Assembly: GCA_020698575.1 (NCBI GenBank)
Contig: CM036255.1
Span: 18,404,501-18,468,500 of the forward strand
From: Bostrychus sinensis
Taxonomy: Eukaryota > Chordata > Actinopteri > Gobiiformes > Eleotridae
Direction: 5' to 3'
Length of the DNA: 64,000 nt
The notes under the pieces were generated by a model that saw only the letters and a program-made list of their open reading frames with translations, searched no databases and was not told the DNA's origin. Below are positions 49,001 through 56,366 of the stretch, piece by piece. How positions within the stretch are numbered: the first letter of the stretch is position 1; every line of letters begins with the position of its first letter. Made by a program: the position numbers and the translations under genes.

Positions 49001-52000
49001 CATATACTGTGGTTTTATCGCTCAAAAACATGTCTACACTTAAGTTGTCTTCAATGGTCTGTTCATATGTATCTGTGAGAATCTGGCAGCCAGTCAATCA
49101 GCAGTTAATAGAGTTTATTTATACTGAATTCCTACAGTTAAAAGATCTTTGAGTCAACGAAATGTAATGTTGAAAAAACAGAATGGTGCTGTAATAGACA
49201 CCACATGTAGAGCCAATGCTGCTAAATGCTTCAACTCAACATGAGCTAATAAAAATGCTGACAAACAGCTGGCTGATATTGCATTTGTTTTGTTATGGGA
49301 AGGTTAAAAGTTTAAAAAGATAAAAGCTATTCAAAACCTCTTTTGTAAATGTCTGTTGCCAGGTGTGCGTTCAGTGTAAACAGTTGTGAGTAAGTGAACG
49401 CTTGCTCTACTCAAATGTGTTTATTGCTTTTCTGTCTGGGAGCATTAAGGAGAAGGATGGCACTGACCCCTAGTGACCCCATACAAATACAAACAGCACA
49501 GGGTACGGACCCCGGTCATGTGCACACTGGACACAAAGTGAATGCAATCAGTGAGCGAGCCAAGGCCATTTCCAGGACATTTCCAACACAGCGACCATTT
49601 ATTATACACTATACTGGAGCAAGGGCCTGCTTATTGTTGACATAATGATAAATGAATGCAAAATAGAATTCAGGGACGTGCTAATGTTTTATATATGTTT
49701 TGGTCCCTTGTGACAGCTATATGCCTCTACTATTCACAATACGGCCTATATTTATTTCAGATAAAAGATACTGCAAAGACTATGTGCATATTTAAATGTA
49801 ACCTTGGCTTATTCACTCAGCCTTTTTCCTTTTTATGAATGAAGCAATGAGAGGAGAGATGGCCAGATAGGCAGATGTGCACAGAAAAGACATCTTGACA
49901 ATAGATAAAACCAGGCTGCATTGCTGAATATATAAATGCTATATTAGGTCACGCGGAAGTCAGCCATTGTCCCCTTTGTCACCTCATAAATGCTAACATT
50001 GCGTATGGATTTCCAGAAAATACAGAACGAATAAGAGAGCAAAAAGCTATTGAACTTTCCATTGCATTATTTCTCCCTCTTGGCCAGAAAGACATGATAA
50101 AAGACCACAGTTCAGCGGAGGTTTTGTTAGCAGTCAAGGTCCACCGCTCAGGGTTATTTGTCTCCCTCCCCCATTCCTTTTTAACAACACATACTAAGTC
50201 AAATTCTATGACCTCTGACCCTGCTGACCACAGTGAGGTCAGGTCAATAAACATAAGAGATTGTGTGGTTGGCGGTAGAGCAATCACACTAAGTAATTAA
50301 TGAATAGCGGAGATCTTTAGAGAGACTCGAAGAAAATAAAATGGTAGAGGAAATGAAGAAAACCTGAAGTCCACAATTTCTGCTTGACAGCATGTTACAT
50401 TATAGCTATTAGTTGTGTGGTCTTGGAGGTGGTATCAAGAATCTATCATAGTTTTGCTTGGTCCTATTATCTAATATAATTGATTAGCAACAGCAAAACC
50501 AATTCCTTTATGAATACCATTACTGTTATGGATGATAATGCAGCCAGGGAGTCACAAGGTGTACTCCTTGTGGCAGTCCCAAGCCAGGAGTAATTGAGAG
50601 TGTGGCATCAGGATGAGCATCCAGCAGAAAAGCTATGCCAAATCAATATGCAAACCACTGCACAGTGGAAGGCAGATGACGGCTGACCACAGAAGGGAAA
50701 AGCAAGCAAAGCCAGCAAGGAAGCTCGCAATCATCAATCAATCAATCAGGGAAATTTATAACTTCTCTGTGTGGCTATAACTACAACATTTGAAGGACAC
50801 ATGTCCACACTAGCACTTTCATCTTGGATGTAAAGTAAAGTGCCAATTCACCTCACCGGTCAACCTGTTACCAGCCTGTTTCTAATTTACAGAAGATTCC
50901 CAAGTTGAGATGACAAACTGACCTGTGTACTGGGTCAGTGCATTGTGTGTAATGTTACAATTGTGATACAGTATGTTGTAGACAAGCTTCAACAGCTTAT
51001 ATAACACAGCAAGCTATTATATTCCTTGTTCTGGTGTGTTTGAAAGAGCACATAAATGCTTAACGTTTCAACTATGTCTAAAAAGACACATATAATCACA
51101 AAAGCTGGCAAAGTACTTTTCTACTTGGTTTTGACCTACTACTCAGCATTAAAAGAGCCATGCGAAGAAAATCCCTTTAAGTATTCAGATTTTGTCGTAT
51201 TATGGCGTAAGTAGCATAGTTCAAACCAGGCCAACCAGTTGTAACACACTTTATCTGCGCAACAATCGCAGGGCCGCCGCTTGTGATTGGCAGTGATTAT
51301 GAGAGCAAGAATGTGCACTGAGTAACACTAAGTGACACTGGGAACTGTGGTGCATGGTTAAGACTCCTTTAACATGTTGTTTTAGCAAAGACGGTGACAA
51401 TAAGAGGAGAGGTTAGAGGAGATTTTGATAACAGACATGTTGACATACAGGGCTGAGGCACAGACCAAAAGACAGAGGAAGAAAAAGACAGAAAAAATAA
51501 ACAGACTTTCCATAAGAGGCAATATGCGAGACATCAAGATCTTTATGTAATGTGTAGGCGTTTTGAGGCAGCATGTGAGCTTTAGTAGAGTAGTGTTTCT
51601 CAACTGTGGGGTCTTGGGTAAGGACGTTTAAGTGGGTCACAGGAAGGCAGAGTATAGTTTTAATGTTTAGTGGCTTATTTAAGGTGTAAATATTTTTTGA
51701 ACTTAGAAATGGTAATAAAGGTGATAGTGATTTTAAAACACGTGCCATTTTGGTTCTGTAAAGTGTCACAATAAAATGATCACAGATAAAACAGGGTCCT
51801 GCAATGATCAGTTGAAAACCACTGGTATAGGCTATGATGTTACATATATATGCATATATGTGTATAATAGTTTAAATTCAAGATAAAATATACACTTTAG
51901 TTTAGTCATAAAAATGTAATCAAAATTGTAAATATTGTAAAAATGCTGTAACCAAAAAAATATTCCTCACCAACAATTTTTTTAAAATATTTAATAGTAT

Positions 52001-52450
52001 TTCAAGATTCCTTTCTTTGTCATTCAACAAGTCATGCATGAAAGAACAAAAATTGTTACTCAGGACCAGTGTCCAGCATTTGAATCTTAAGATATTGTTA
52101 ACAGACTAAAAATAAATACTAAAGATGAGTAAAACCGTATTTATTATCATTAGTTAGTATTATTTGCCTTTTGTCCCTCTGCTGTTGAGCTCATATACCC
52201 CTGGTGCACTTTTGACTACCACATGTGACCATACTATACTGTTTGTAGTACAACTAGCTGCTGTACCAAAGTTGGCTGTTGAACAATACCATTCACAGCA
52301 AAATCAATAGGCGCATTATGGCCCTCCATTAACACATGGTGCAAGTGTGTGCGAGCAGGCCTGCGCACATGCATGTAATCCCCCCGAAATGGAAATGGTG
52401 ATTATGCATTACTGACAAGAGTCATTGGTTACGCTAGGCAAGACAAGCGT

Positions 52451-52502
<52 letters not shown>

Positions 52503-52647
52503 GTGTTTGTGTGTGTGGGTGAGTGCGTGTGTGTTTGTGTGTGTGGGTGTGTGTGTGTTTGTGTGTGTATGTGTACACTTGGCATTCATTAAGTCAAAAC
52601 AAAACACGCTGCAGCAGCTGAGTGTGTGAAAGTGTGTGTGTGTATGT

Positions 52648-52687
<40 letters not shown>

Positions 52688-55600
52688 GTGTGTGTAAGTG
52701 TGTGTGTAAGTGTGTGTGTGTGCCTTGGCTGTGACAACAGAGAGCAAACTGAGAGAGCCAAGTGAGGGTTTGGTAAAGAAAGGAGTGGAAGGAGAGTGCA
52801 AAGGGACACGCAAATAAAGAAAGAAGAAGAAATTAAGTTTGTTTAAGGGCCACTCAACTTTTGATCTGTGACTTTTTGTGAGTTTTAATTCACTTCAACG
52901 TTATAAGAACTACAAGCTGAGTCATTGTAGGGAACTCTCTGAATCAGGCAATTCAAGTAGATCATCATGCTTCCTGGTGCCAGTTTGTGCCAAGATACCA
53001 AAACGTTTAAGTAATCATCAGATGAGGTGGTATAGCTAGAGAACAACTAGGGAATAATTACACATCTAAATTATGCTTAAAAGGGAAAACCACAATTCTG
53101 GCCTTGCTTGTATATACAAAGCAACCACAAAAAGGCCCCAAGACAAAAAGGGAAATGTTTCAGAGTTAAGACCACACTAAAGTCACGTTCAGGACTTGGC
53201 CGTGAGAGGCCTAATACAGTACTGTGTGTAAAACTAATACTATATTCAGAAAGCTGGAATTAATTTAATTCCATTTAAGAAGTACTTAACAGTAGTCAAC
53301 ATAGCAGCACTAGAGAATTATTTAGGTTTACTTAAGATGCTGACAGGAGTGCAGGCATGTAAGCTTTCATTATTTTTAGTATTACTAGTACAACAACTAT
53401 GACTTCTAGCAACAGGATTACTATTGCTAGCATTACTACACACTTTACCAAGAGGAAAATGACTACATTTGTATGACAATGGACAATGTTCACGCGAGTG
53501 TGGCTAAAATATGCTATCAACAACTGTGTTTAGCTTTCATGTCTGACACCTAATCACTAAAACTTTTTCCTGTAATCATGAGAAATACCTTCTACAATTC
53601 AGATTCAAGCCAACCACCAAACTGCTGTAAAACTCAGCACAGCGAGAAGTAAACATTTGATAAACCTGGAAGTGGGTGTGGAGTCTGGACTAAATCTGGG
53701 TCAGTAAACCATGGCAGTAGAGATGAGAGAGTGCATCTTGGCAAAGGCAACTTTGACTGCAGAAATATGGTCACGCTGGTGGGACAGGCCTACAATGAGC
53801 TGGCATGTTTAATAGGGGTGTGATGCCAGTCTTTCCACCGGACTAAGGAGCATGGGAAGGCAAACACAGAGCTGATCTCAAAGACTTCTAACAGGACAGC
53901 GCTTTATGCCAAAAAAAAACCCCCAAAAAAACATTCGCACCTGTCCCTCTGTCTCGGACTACTCTTTATATCTGCCATCATCTCTGGGTCTTTTTGGGGT
54001 CTACATTTTCCCCCTTCCTGATGCCAGCAATATGGGTGCCTCTCTTTTTGATATGCCAGATTTAAAAAGCCGCTGGCGTCATCTCAATTGGGCCAGTTTT
54101 GGGAGCAGCGATGGCTCTTGATGCCAGGGCACTAAGAGTCAACCTTCACAGACAAGATTTTTAAAGAGGGCAGAAGGCAGTGCCAAGCGCTGGCAACGGC
54201 GCGTATTTCATTAGCATCAGATAGAGTCTCTCTTCATTCAGTCCCACTGGTATGTGTACAACCAAACCACCGAGCAGGATGCCCTTTAGCTGAACTGTAC
54301 TCAACTCGAAGCGCTACAGGCTGTGGCAAGAGGAAGAAAAAAGTTCTTGAAATAATTTTTGGAATTTCTTTTATGCTTCTTTTTTCAGACTGTTTATGCT
54401 TGGCTTGACTAAACGCAAACAACTTTTATTATGAGTTCAAAATCAAGCATTGAGATTTTCCAACTGTGCAATCTAACAAAGCTTGTTACTCTACTTAAAT
54501 ACAATTTTTATGTGCCTCTACTTTCAGGGGTACTTTTTACTTTTATATGACTACCTTTTAGACCGAATATCTGTACTTTTTACCCCACCATATTTTTTAT
54601 TGGTTTGAGCCATCTTCAATATCAAACATAACAAAATCATGTTCAATGTTCTTCTACTGCACTCGTTCTTTAATTTCATCAGTATTATTAGGACCATTCT
54701 TAATGACAACCACCCACATTTATACGAATTTGTAGCAGAAATATTCATGTGATACTATAACTTTTACCTGTGGACATTTTTGCCTCCATTTCTGTATTTT
54801 CAAGTAAAGAAATTGATGACTTCCACCTTTTATCTGCTGGGTGTTTCAAAGGCAGGTAGATGAGAAGGCGTAATGGTCGAGCCGAGATTGGGAGGTTACA
54901 GTATCAGATGACAGTTAGCGGGACGGAGGCAGGTGCCTGACACGCCGCTCAATGGAGCCGCTCATTATGGAGGGACATCTGCTGCTGTCCGCCCCCTCCC
55001 CTTTTTTTTAAACTCCGCCCCCTAGCTCTTTACTCTGCTGCTTTGATGCCCTGTCAGTGTGTGAGAGAGAGAACGGGTGCAGAACAAAAACACACGCAGC
55101 CATGCATGCGCCCACGCTCACACACCTGCCACCTAGCTGGCTGCTTCACAATAACGTAAGAGGGGAACAAAACATATAGGCATTGTACTGTAGTGGTGCA
55201 TACAGTGGTTCTATATTGAGCACGGTCTAGGAATAAGACTTTTTAATCAGTTCCACATCCAAATGTTAAATTATTTTTTCCAGCTTGTGATTTCAGAAGT
55301 GTTTTCATACTGAATGCATTAGAGGTATCACAATTTCCAAAAATGCTTTATTCTATTTTCCAAGAACAGTTGTCAACAAAAGAGCAGTGTTTTCTCTTTT
55401 AAGTGAGAAATCTCTATTCAATAAATCCCTCTTTTCACTATGCATAAATATATTATGAAAAACAGCCGCGCTCAAATTAACAGCTATTCTGCTATAACAA
55501 ATTTACTCATTAAATGATTAATTTGAAAATCCAAAGCAACATTACTTAGAATGGATAATTAGAAACAGCTAAAACAACATTTGTGTTAAGCAATGAAGAC

Positions 55601-56366
55601 GGATCTTAATAAAAGCTTAAATAATGCTACTACAACTTTTGTGTTTACGATAATTACTTTATACAGATGTATTAGAGAAACTTTCAAATGTCTACATCTG
55701 CCTTGCACACCCAAACATTTTTATATAGTCCAGACAGTCAGCTGTGAAACAGGCAGGAGACCATAGAGCAGACCAAACAGACAGACCTATTCCTGTCTTA
55801 GACCAATCTAATAACTGAAGACCAATGTGGGAAATTACAAATGTCCAGATTGTAGGTTTCAACTTAGATAAAGAAAAATACTAAGATGGACTTAGTTATA
55901 AAAGAAGAAAAAATACAGATGTGTAAACAGTTGCTGCACCCATTTTGTTGCAGATGTTGCTTAGAAGGAAATATGGCATACACAAATTAATACCAGCACA
56001 AGCAAGCCAATTAGAAAGTAACAGGTACTGCCAACTGTATGGTTTTACAACTTAACTTTTTTATATATACAAGTGTAAAACTGCCAGACCTGCCAGTATT
56101 GTGTAGCAGCTCAATATCACACAAGATATTTAAAGAGATGAGTATTGAAAAACAGCTTCGCACATTCACGGCAAATATCATTGCCAACAACATAGCCACA
56201 ATAGTGAGCATCAAAAATAAATACAGTGCTAGTTCTCACCTCTTTTTTGCAGGACTGTCCTCACAGTAGCCACCGTTCCCGTCCAGGCCTTTTGAGCGCA
56301 ACAAGCCATCTTCCTTGTGGCTGCCCTTTGAACCCGAGCCCTTCAGCTGCCCATTGGCTAAAGAAC
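18837..56366 (-). CDS. jarid2: JARID2 (Jumonji and AT-rich interaction domain 2), 16 coding exons, N-terminus outside window
   Basis: JARID2 is a nuclear, catalytically inactive Jumonji protein that recruits and stimulates Polycomb repressive complex 2 (PRC2). Sixteen exons (56240-56366, 42127-42335, 33794-34009, 30088-30323, 24211-25669, 22978-23519, 21792-21884, 21521-21639, 21373-21443, 21173-21287, 20976-21081, 20716-20898, 19958-20088, 19661-19847, 19370-19477, 18837-19058) join with every phase consistent and no stop. They encode about 1,373 residues. In order: the PRC2-binding region with AQRKFAQSQPNSP, the RNA/nucleosome-binding region, JmjN, ARID, JmjC, a Cys-rich C5HC2-type zinc finger and a basic tail. 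The human protein is 1,246 residues; this one would be about 1,425 because of Ser-, Pro- and Ala-rich insertions. About 50 N-terminal residues (start codon, ubiquitin-interaction motif) lie beyond 64000. Teleosts keep a and b copies; which one this is cannot be told here. Confidence 0.98.
19059..19369 (-). other. jarid2 intron, nothing further seen
   Basis: 311-base intron with no recognised repeat. Confidence 0.9.
19370..19477 (-). CDS. jarid2: jarid2 exon: rest of zinc finger
   Basis: Acceptor tttttcag, donor GATGAG|gtgagc; 108 nt, phase 0 to 0. Encodes VVQETDNVVFCLECALRYVE, KHKSCRGLKMMYRYDE, completing the Cys/His ligands (CLEC, H, C) of the finger. Confidence 0.96.
19661..19847 (-). CDS. 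jarid2: jarid2 exon: start of Cys-rich zinc finger
   Basis: Acceptor cttatag, donor TCTATG|gtgagt; 187 nt, ends in phase 0. Encodes NIEMRQRQELYKAGLLSSAR, YGTHDSS..., RGKWLALESSERRCQICQHL CYLSM. The CxxC pair (RRCQICQHLC) starts the C5HC2-type zinc finger. Confidence 0.96.
19958..20088 (-). CDS. jarid2: jarid2 exon: [17 protein letters not shown]
   Basis: Acceptor tctgcacag, donor CTCAG|gtacaa; 131 nt. Encodes [40 protein letters not shown], KDL; human has [40 protein letters not shown] L. This is the helical linker between JmjC and the zinc finger. Confidence 0.96.
20089..20715 (-). other. jarid2 intron, nothing further seen
   Basis: 627-base intron. No repeat family recognised; short open frames on the + strand are not supported as genes. 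Confidence 0.9.
20716..20898 (-). CDS. jarid2: jarid2 exon: end of JmjC (FVVCFPGAFVSKVCCGYS)
   Basis: Acceptor gattccag, donor GCAAAG|gtcagt; 183 nt, phase 0 to 0. Encodes ISPEVLCREGIKVYRTVQRS, GQFVVCFPGAFVSKVCCGYS, VSETVYFATPRWMNLGYQAA K. The second iron-binding His of active JmjC enzymes (HSGF in KDM5) is absent: FVSKVCCG occupies that position. Confidence 0.96.
20976..21081 (-). CDS. jarid2: jarid2 exon: [20 protein letters not shown]
   Basis: Acceptor gctctcag, donor ATTATG|gtcagt; 106 nt, ends in phase 0. Encodes [35 protein letters not shown] (human [35 protein letters not shown]). Confidence 0.96.
21173..21287 (-). CDS. jarid2: jarid2 exon: JmjC core with degenerate iron site
   Basis: Acceptor cccatag, donor TTTG|gtaag; 115 nt. 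Encodes [37 protein letters not shown] and a split Trp. In active KDM5 enzymes the matching stretch reads LHWGE with His and Glu binding Fe(II); here it is LHTGA, so the Glu ligand is Ala. This fits the known lack of demethylase activity of JARID2. Confidence 0.96.
21373..21443 (-). CDS. jarid2: jarid2 exon: [11 protein letters not shown] (short JmjC exon)
   Basis: Acceptor tactattag, donor CCTG|gtaag; 71 nt, so only 23 residues. Encodes [20 protein letters not shown] AVP, matching human [20 protein letters not shown] AVP. Confidence 0.96.
21521..21639 (-). CDS. jarid2: jarid2 exon: QEYWRLVE...VHCGKVDT
   Basis: Acceptor tcctgtag, donor TCCAA|gtaagt; 119 nt. Encodes QEYWRLVEQRDSHVAVHCGK, VDTSTHGSGFPTGKSEPFS; almost identical to human. 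Start of the JmjC fold. Confidence 0.96.
21792..21884 (-). CDS. jarid2: jarid2 exon: GKSVSLTNFFRIARN
   Basis: Acceptor ttgcag, donor GAG|gttaat; 93 nt, phase 0 to 0. Encodes GKSVSLTNFFRIARNTMTMC then FNKEPGAADVE; human has [31 protein letters not shown]. This starts the JmjC-containing half of the protein. Confidence 0.96.
21885..22977 (-). other. jarid2 intron with homeodomain-type palindrome
   Basis: 1,093-base intron. At 22317-22336 a palindrome with nine-base arms (TATAATTAG, spacer AG, CTAATTATA) contains two inverted TAAT cores. No interspersed repeat recognised. Confidence 0.85.
22317..22336. promoter_or_regulatory. Palindromic paired TAAT site (possible homeodomain dimer site)
   Basis: TATAATTAG-AG-CTAATTATA: two nine-base arms inverted exactly around a two-base spacer. 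Such inverted TAAT cores suit dimeric homeodomain binding. Function is not shown by the sequence. Confidence 0.3.
22978..23519 (-). CDS. jarid2: jarid2 exon: ARID domain
   Basis: Acceptor ttttgtag, donor AACAAG|gtgag; 542 nt, phase 1 to phase 0. It encodes the AT-rich interaction (DNA-binding) domain: GGCEVDLARFFQLINDMGGM, QQVMDLKKWTKLADLLRIPK, SAQDRLAKLQEAYLQYLLSY. Then comes a linker with RRRLFAQEKQGKED and DQHKCINK (human RRRLFAQEKE, DFHKCIYK). The + strand has a long open frame at 22993-23400; it is an antisense shadow of this exon. Confidence 0.97.
23520..24210 (-). other. jarid2 intron, nothing further seen
   Basis: 691-base intron between the JmjN and ARID exons; no feature recognised. 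Confidence 0.9.
24211..25669 (-). CDS. jarid2: jarid2 large exon: RNA-binding region and JmjN domain
   Basis: Acceptor tctcag before GTCTCTAAA, donor ATAG|gtgagt; 1,459 nt. It starts VSKLNGLTRAGSAQAVGG (human VSKVNGVTRM). KTVKKYTATVSKGHVTYTKA (25518-25579) aligns with human residues 334-353, within the mapped RNA-binding stretch. The middle is Ser/Pro/Asn-rich disorder containing basic blocks (RNSKRRLE, RPKRASAGK) shared with human. The last ~95 residues hold JmjN: EFQDPLVYLDDV, MCRIVPPPDWRPECKLSEEM, GRRWGPNVQRLACIRKHLKS, QGITMDEPPVIG. Confidence 0.97.
26418..26555 (+). repeat. gggcatcc family, copy 2
   Basis: ctaatccagccacaaggatt, cccagataaatggaaaaggt, gtccagtataaagcctaggt caaatcaatatgcaaatcac tgcaca. 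Confidence 0.65.
27088..27180 (+). mobile_element. Tc1/mariner-type inverted-repeat end
   Basis: tacagtactgtgcaaaagtt ttagtgtgaggtgaaaaatg ct; the cagtactgtgcaaaagt end is common to many teleost Tc1/mariner elements. Confidence 0.55.
29814..29957. mobile_element. Short hAT-type MITE with exact tttagcaa duplication
   Basis: The 8-base word tttagcaa occurs at 29806-29813 and again at 29958-29965, directly flanking 144 bases. The ends are imperfect inverted copies (GTGGAAAGTA on the left, GTACTTCTTCCACC on the right). Related pieces with tggaagaagtac-type ends occur near 34172 and 54836. Confidence 0.75.
30088..30323 (-). CDS. jarid2: jarid2 exon: polyproline and Arg/Ala/Glu-rich segment
   Basis: Acceptor tttctgtgcag, donor AAGCAG|gtagg; 236 nt, phase 1 to phase 0. 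It begins VFHSHAKGTRESPRPKAGSH (human NGHVFNGSSRSTRE) and ends AAEELRKQ (human SAQDLRKQ). In between it encodes nine prolines in a row (30211-30237) and an Arg/Ala/Glu-rich, probably helical run. Neither is in human JARID2, so this is a lineage-specific low-complexity insertion. Confidence 0.93.
30405..30790 (-). pseudogene. LINE 3' end, reverse-transcriptase C-terminal relic (Rex1/Babar-like)
   Basis: The - strand encodes LKVAYNDALRLLLIRPRWTS, ASEVFVSSRVSTLQAVLRNL, MYKFICCLSDSENRVILSY (30559-30783). This is the conserved C-terminus of fish CR1-clade LINE polyproteins. After a frameshift, RYTPQLWKQW and a 3' tail ending near taactttattgc (about 30415) follow. It is 5'-truncated, as is usual for dead LINE copies, and inserted in the same orientation as jarid2. 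Family name by memory of the motif; no search done. Confidence 0.7.
30935..31020 (+). repeat. Family T repeat, copy 4 (partial)
   Basis: gatttgaatccaggtcctg (B-box side) followed by tttaccattgtcagataggg and caatgccttggtgg, the inverted form of the ccaccaaggcattg...atctcacaatggtaaag module. Confidence 0.45.
33390..33545 (+). repeat. gggcatcc family, copy 3
   Basis: ctaaccaccaggggttgcaa, caagcctggataaatggaga, gttgcatcaggaaggggatc, tatgccaaatcaataagcaa atcactgg. Confidence 0.65.
33794..34009 (-). CDS. jarid2: jarid2 exon: MAYFGSSQEEDD acidic block
   Basis: Acceptor tgctcag, donor CATG|gtaag; 216 nt, phase 1 to phase 1. It encodes SSALPSNMAYFGSSQEEDDL, an acidic run (Glu/Asp, about 34 to 20 residues in), then SSSCHSTPRKGRVPGRQPLN and GH. 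Human has [20 protein letters not shown] and SSSCQSTPRKGK at the same place, so the order and spacing agree. Confidence 0.95.
34172..34300 (+). mobile_element. Fragment of the GTGGAAGAAGTA hAT-type repeat
   Basis: Begins agcagtggtagaagaagcac and continues with tacttgagtaaaattacttt, the terminal and subterminal sequence shared with 29814-29957. The other end is not clear. Confidence 0.5.
34747..34769 (+). repeat. (CT)n microsatellite
   Basis: About 11 CT units inside a jarid2 intron. Confidence 0.9.
35425..35640 (-). repeat. Family T repeat, copy 5
   Basis: caccaaggcattgaatggca, cccagacctggacctcaact, ggggatcttttggttaaagg, gtaaatgctttatccattga gcac, then atctcacagtggtaaaggaa. The most complete copy in the window. 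Confidence 0.6.
36838..36939 (-). pseudogene. Tc1-like transposase relic (helix-turn-helix part)
   Basis: Read on the - strand this stretch gives IISKIVALVGCSWSVVVSIY QKWSKERNSGEPLA. That matches the N-terminal DNA-binding domain of fish Tc1-like transposases (pattern S-I-S-x-x-A-x-L-V-G-C-S-x-S-x-V-V-S-x-Y-Q-K-W-S-K-E). The frame is lost on both sides and no catalytic DDE part is seen. It is an old fragment inside a jarid2 intron. Confidence 0.75.
37625..37647 (+). repeat. A23 homopolymer
   Basis: Run of 23 A inside a jarid2 intron; no clear retroposon body next to it. Confidence 0.9.
41166..41183 (+). repeat. T18 homopolymer
   Basis: Run of 18 T inside a jarid2 intron. Confidence 0.85.
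41870..42000 (+). repeat. Family T repeat, copy 6
   Basis: ataaagcatttacccctgaa ctagaaaattccc and agtttgactcc (B-box-like, 41954-41964, 9 of 11 to GGTTCGANTCC). It lies about 130 bases from the jarid2 exon at 42127. Confidence 0.55.
42127..42335 (-). CDS. jarid2: jarid2 exon: PRC2-interaction motif AQRKFAQSQPNSPSTTPVK
   Basis: Acceptor ttcag, donor CGAG|gtaaaa; 209 nt. It encodes PRLHAQRKFAQSQPNSPSTT, PVK, a Ser/Thr-rich stretch of about 27 residues, then DLSRRKPKTEDFLTFLCLR. The Lys in AQRKF (codon at 42311-42313) aligns with human Lys116, which PRC2 methylates and which then binds EED. The Ser-rich stretch replaces a shorter Pro-rich segment in human. Confidence 0.96.
44690..44960 (-). repeat. 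Family T repeat, copy 7
   Basis: ctccaccaaggcattgattc, tatctcgcaatgataaag, caggacttaaaccaagatct. The copy ends in a stretch with aacaaaccaaccagtaccagc. Confidence 0.5.
45830..46160. mobile_element. Possible degenerate hAT-like MITE
   Basis: Ends agggcagcacaaaatta and gtattgtgctgaact are imperfect inverted copies of the GCTGCACAATAT-type ends seen at 12453. The interior has atatcgcgataacaatat. Decayed; limits approximate. Confidence 0.35.
47880..48245 (+). mobile_element. tRNA-like SINE-type repeat, near full length
   Basis: Contains agagtggttagcgctcgagc (A-box-like), gagtttgatcctcggg (B-box-like), cttcctcccacgtccaaaga, gtccagggtgtatcccgcct and gagataggctccagccaccc, ending gaagatggatgaatg. 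This is the complete order of the family also seen at 14469-14741. It lies antisense to jarid2. Confidence 0.75.
50536..50700 (+). repeat. gggcatcc family, copy 4
   Basis: cagccagggagtcacaaggt, cccaagccaggagtaattga, ggcatcaggatgagcatcca gc, tatgccaaatcaatatgcaa accactgcaca. Confidence 0.65.
52451..52570 (+). repeat. (TG)n microsatellite with TTTG interruptions
   Basis: Long alternating TG run interrupted by gtttgtgtg units; capable of Z-form DNA. Confidence 0.95.
52625..52727 (+). repeat. (TG)n microsatellite, second block
   Basis: Second TG run with tgtaagtg variants, separated from the first by about 55 unique bases. Confidence 0.95.
54478..54836 (-). mobile_element. Copy of the GTGGAAGAAGTA hAT-type repeat
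   Basis: Contains gtactttttaccccaccata and tacttttatatgactacctt and ends gatgacttccacctttt, the inverted form of the family end (compare 29944-29957). The left limit is approximate. Confidence 0.5.
54940..55150 (-). promoter_or_regulatory. GC-box containing stretch in jarid2 intron
   Basis: Two GC-box-like words (ccgccccctcccc near 54990 and ctccgcccccta near 55013) next to a T8 run and tttaaa lie in otherwise AT-rich intron. The stretch from 54840 to 55150 lacks recognised repeats. It could be an internal promoter or enhancer of jarid2; no first-exon coding sequence follows that I can see. Confidence 0.25.
56240..56366 (-). CDS. jarid2: jarid2 exon 1 of window: N-terminal linker ending ...SPAKKR
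   Basis: On the - strand the acceptor is tttctttcag and the donor GAG|gtgag; 127 nt, entered after one base of a Gly codon and left after two bases of an Arg codon. It encodes GSLANGQLKGSGSKGSHKED, then GLLRSKGLDGNGGYCEDSPA and KK. It matches the human GSLKTVNGLLGN... to FEEGPSRKR interval only loosely, but the junction phases and the flanking KR|PRL are shared. Confidence 0.85.

Larger units (their letters stand above)
42336..56239 (-). other. jarid2 intron (largest in window)
   Basis: 13.9 kb intron. Repeats: SINE-like 44690-44960, possible degenerate hAT MITE 45830-46160, A-rich run 46711-46737, SINE-like 47880-48245, gggcatcc repeat 50536-50700, TG microsatellites 52451-52727, hAT-type piece 54478-54836. 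Two repeat-poor stretches (53930-54290 and 54840-55160) could be conserved regulatory DNA. No exon recognised. Confidence 0.85.

Noticed and set aside
52589..52813. His/Thr-rich frames on the - strand
   Set aside because: Translations of the TG microsatellite.
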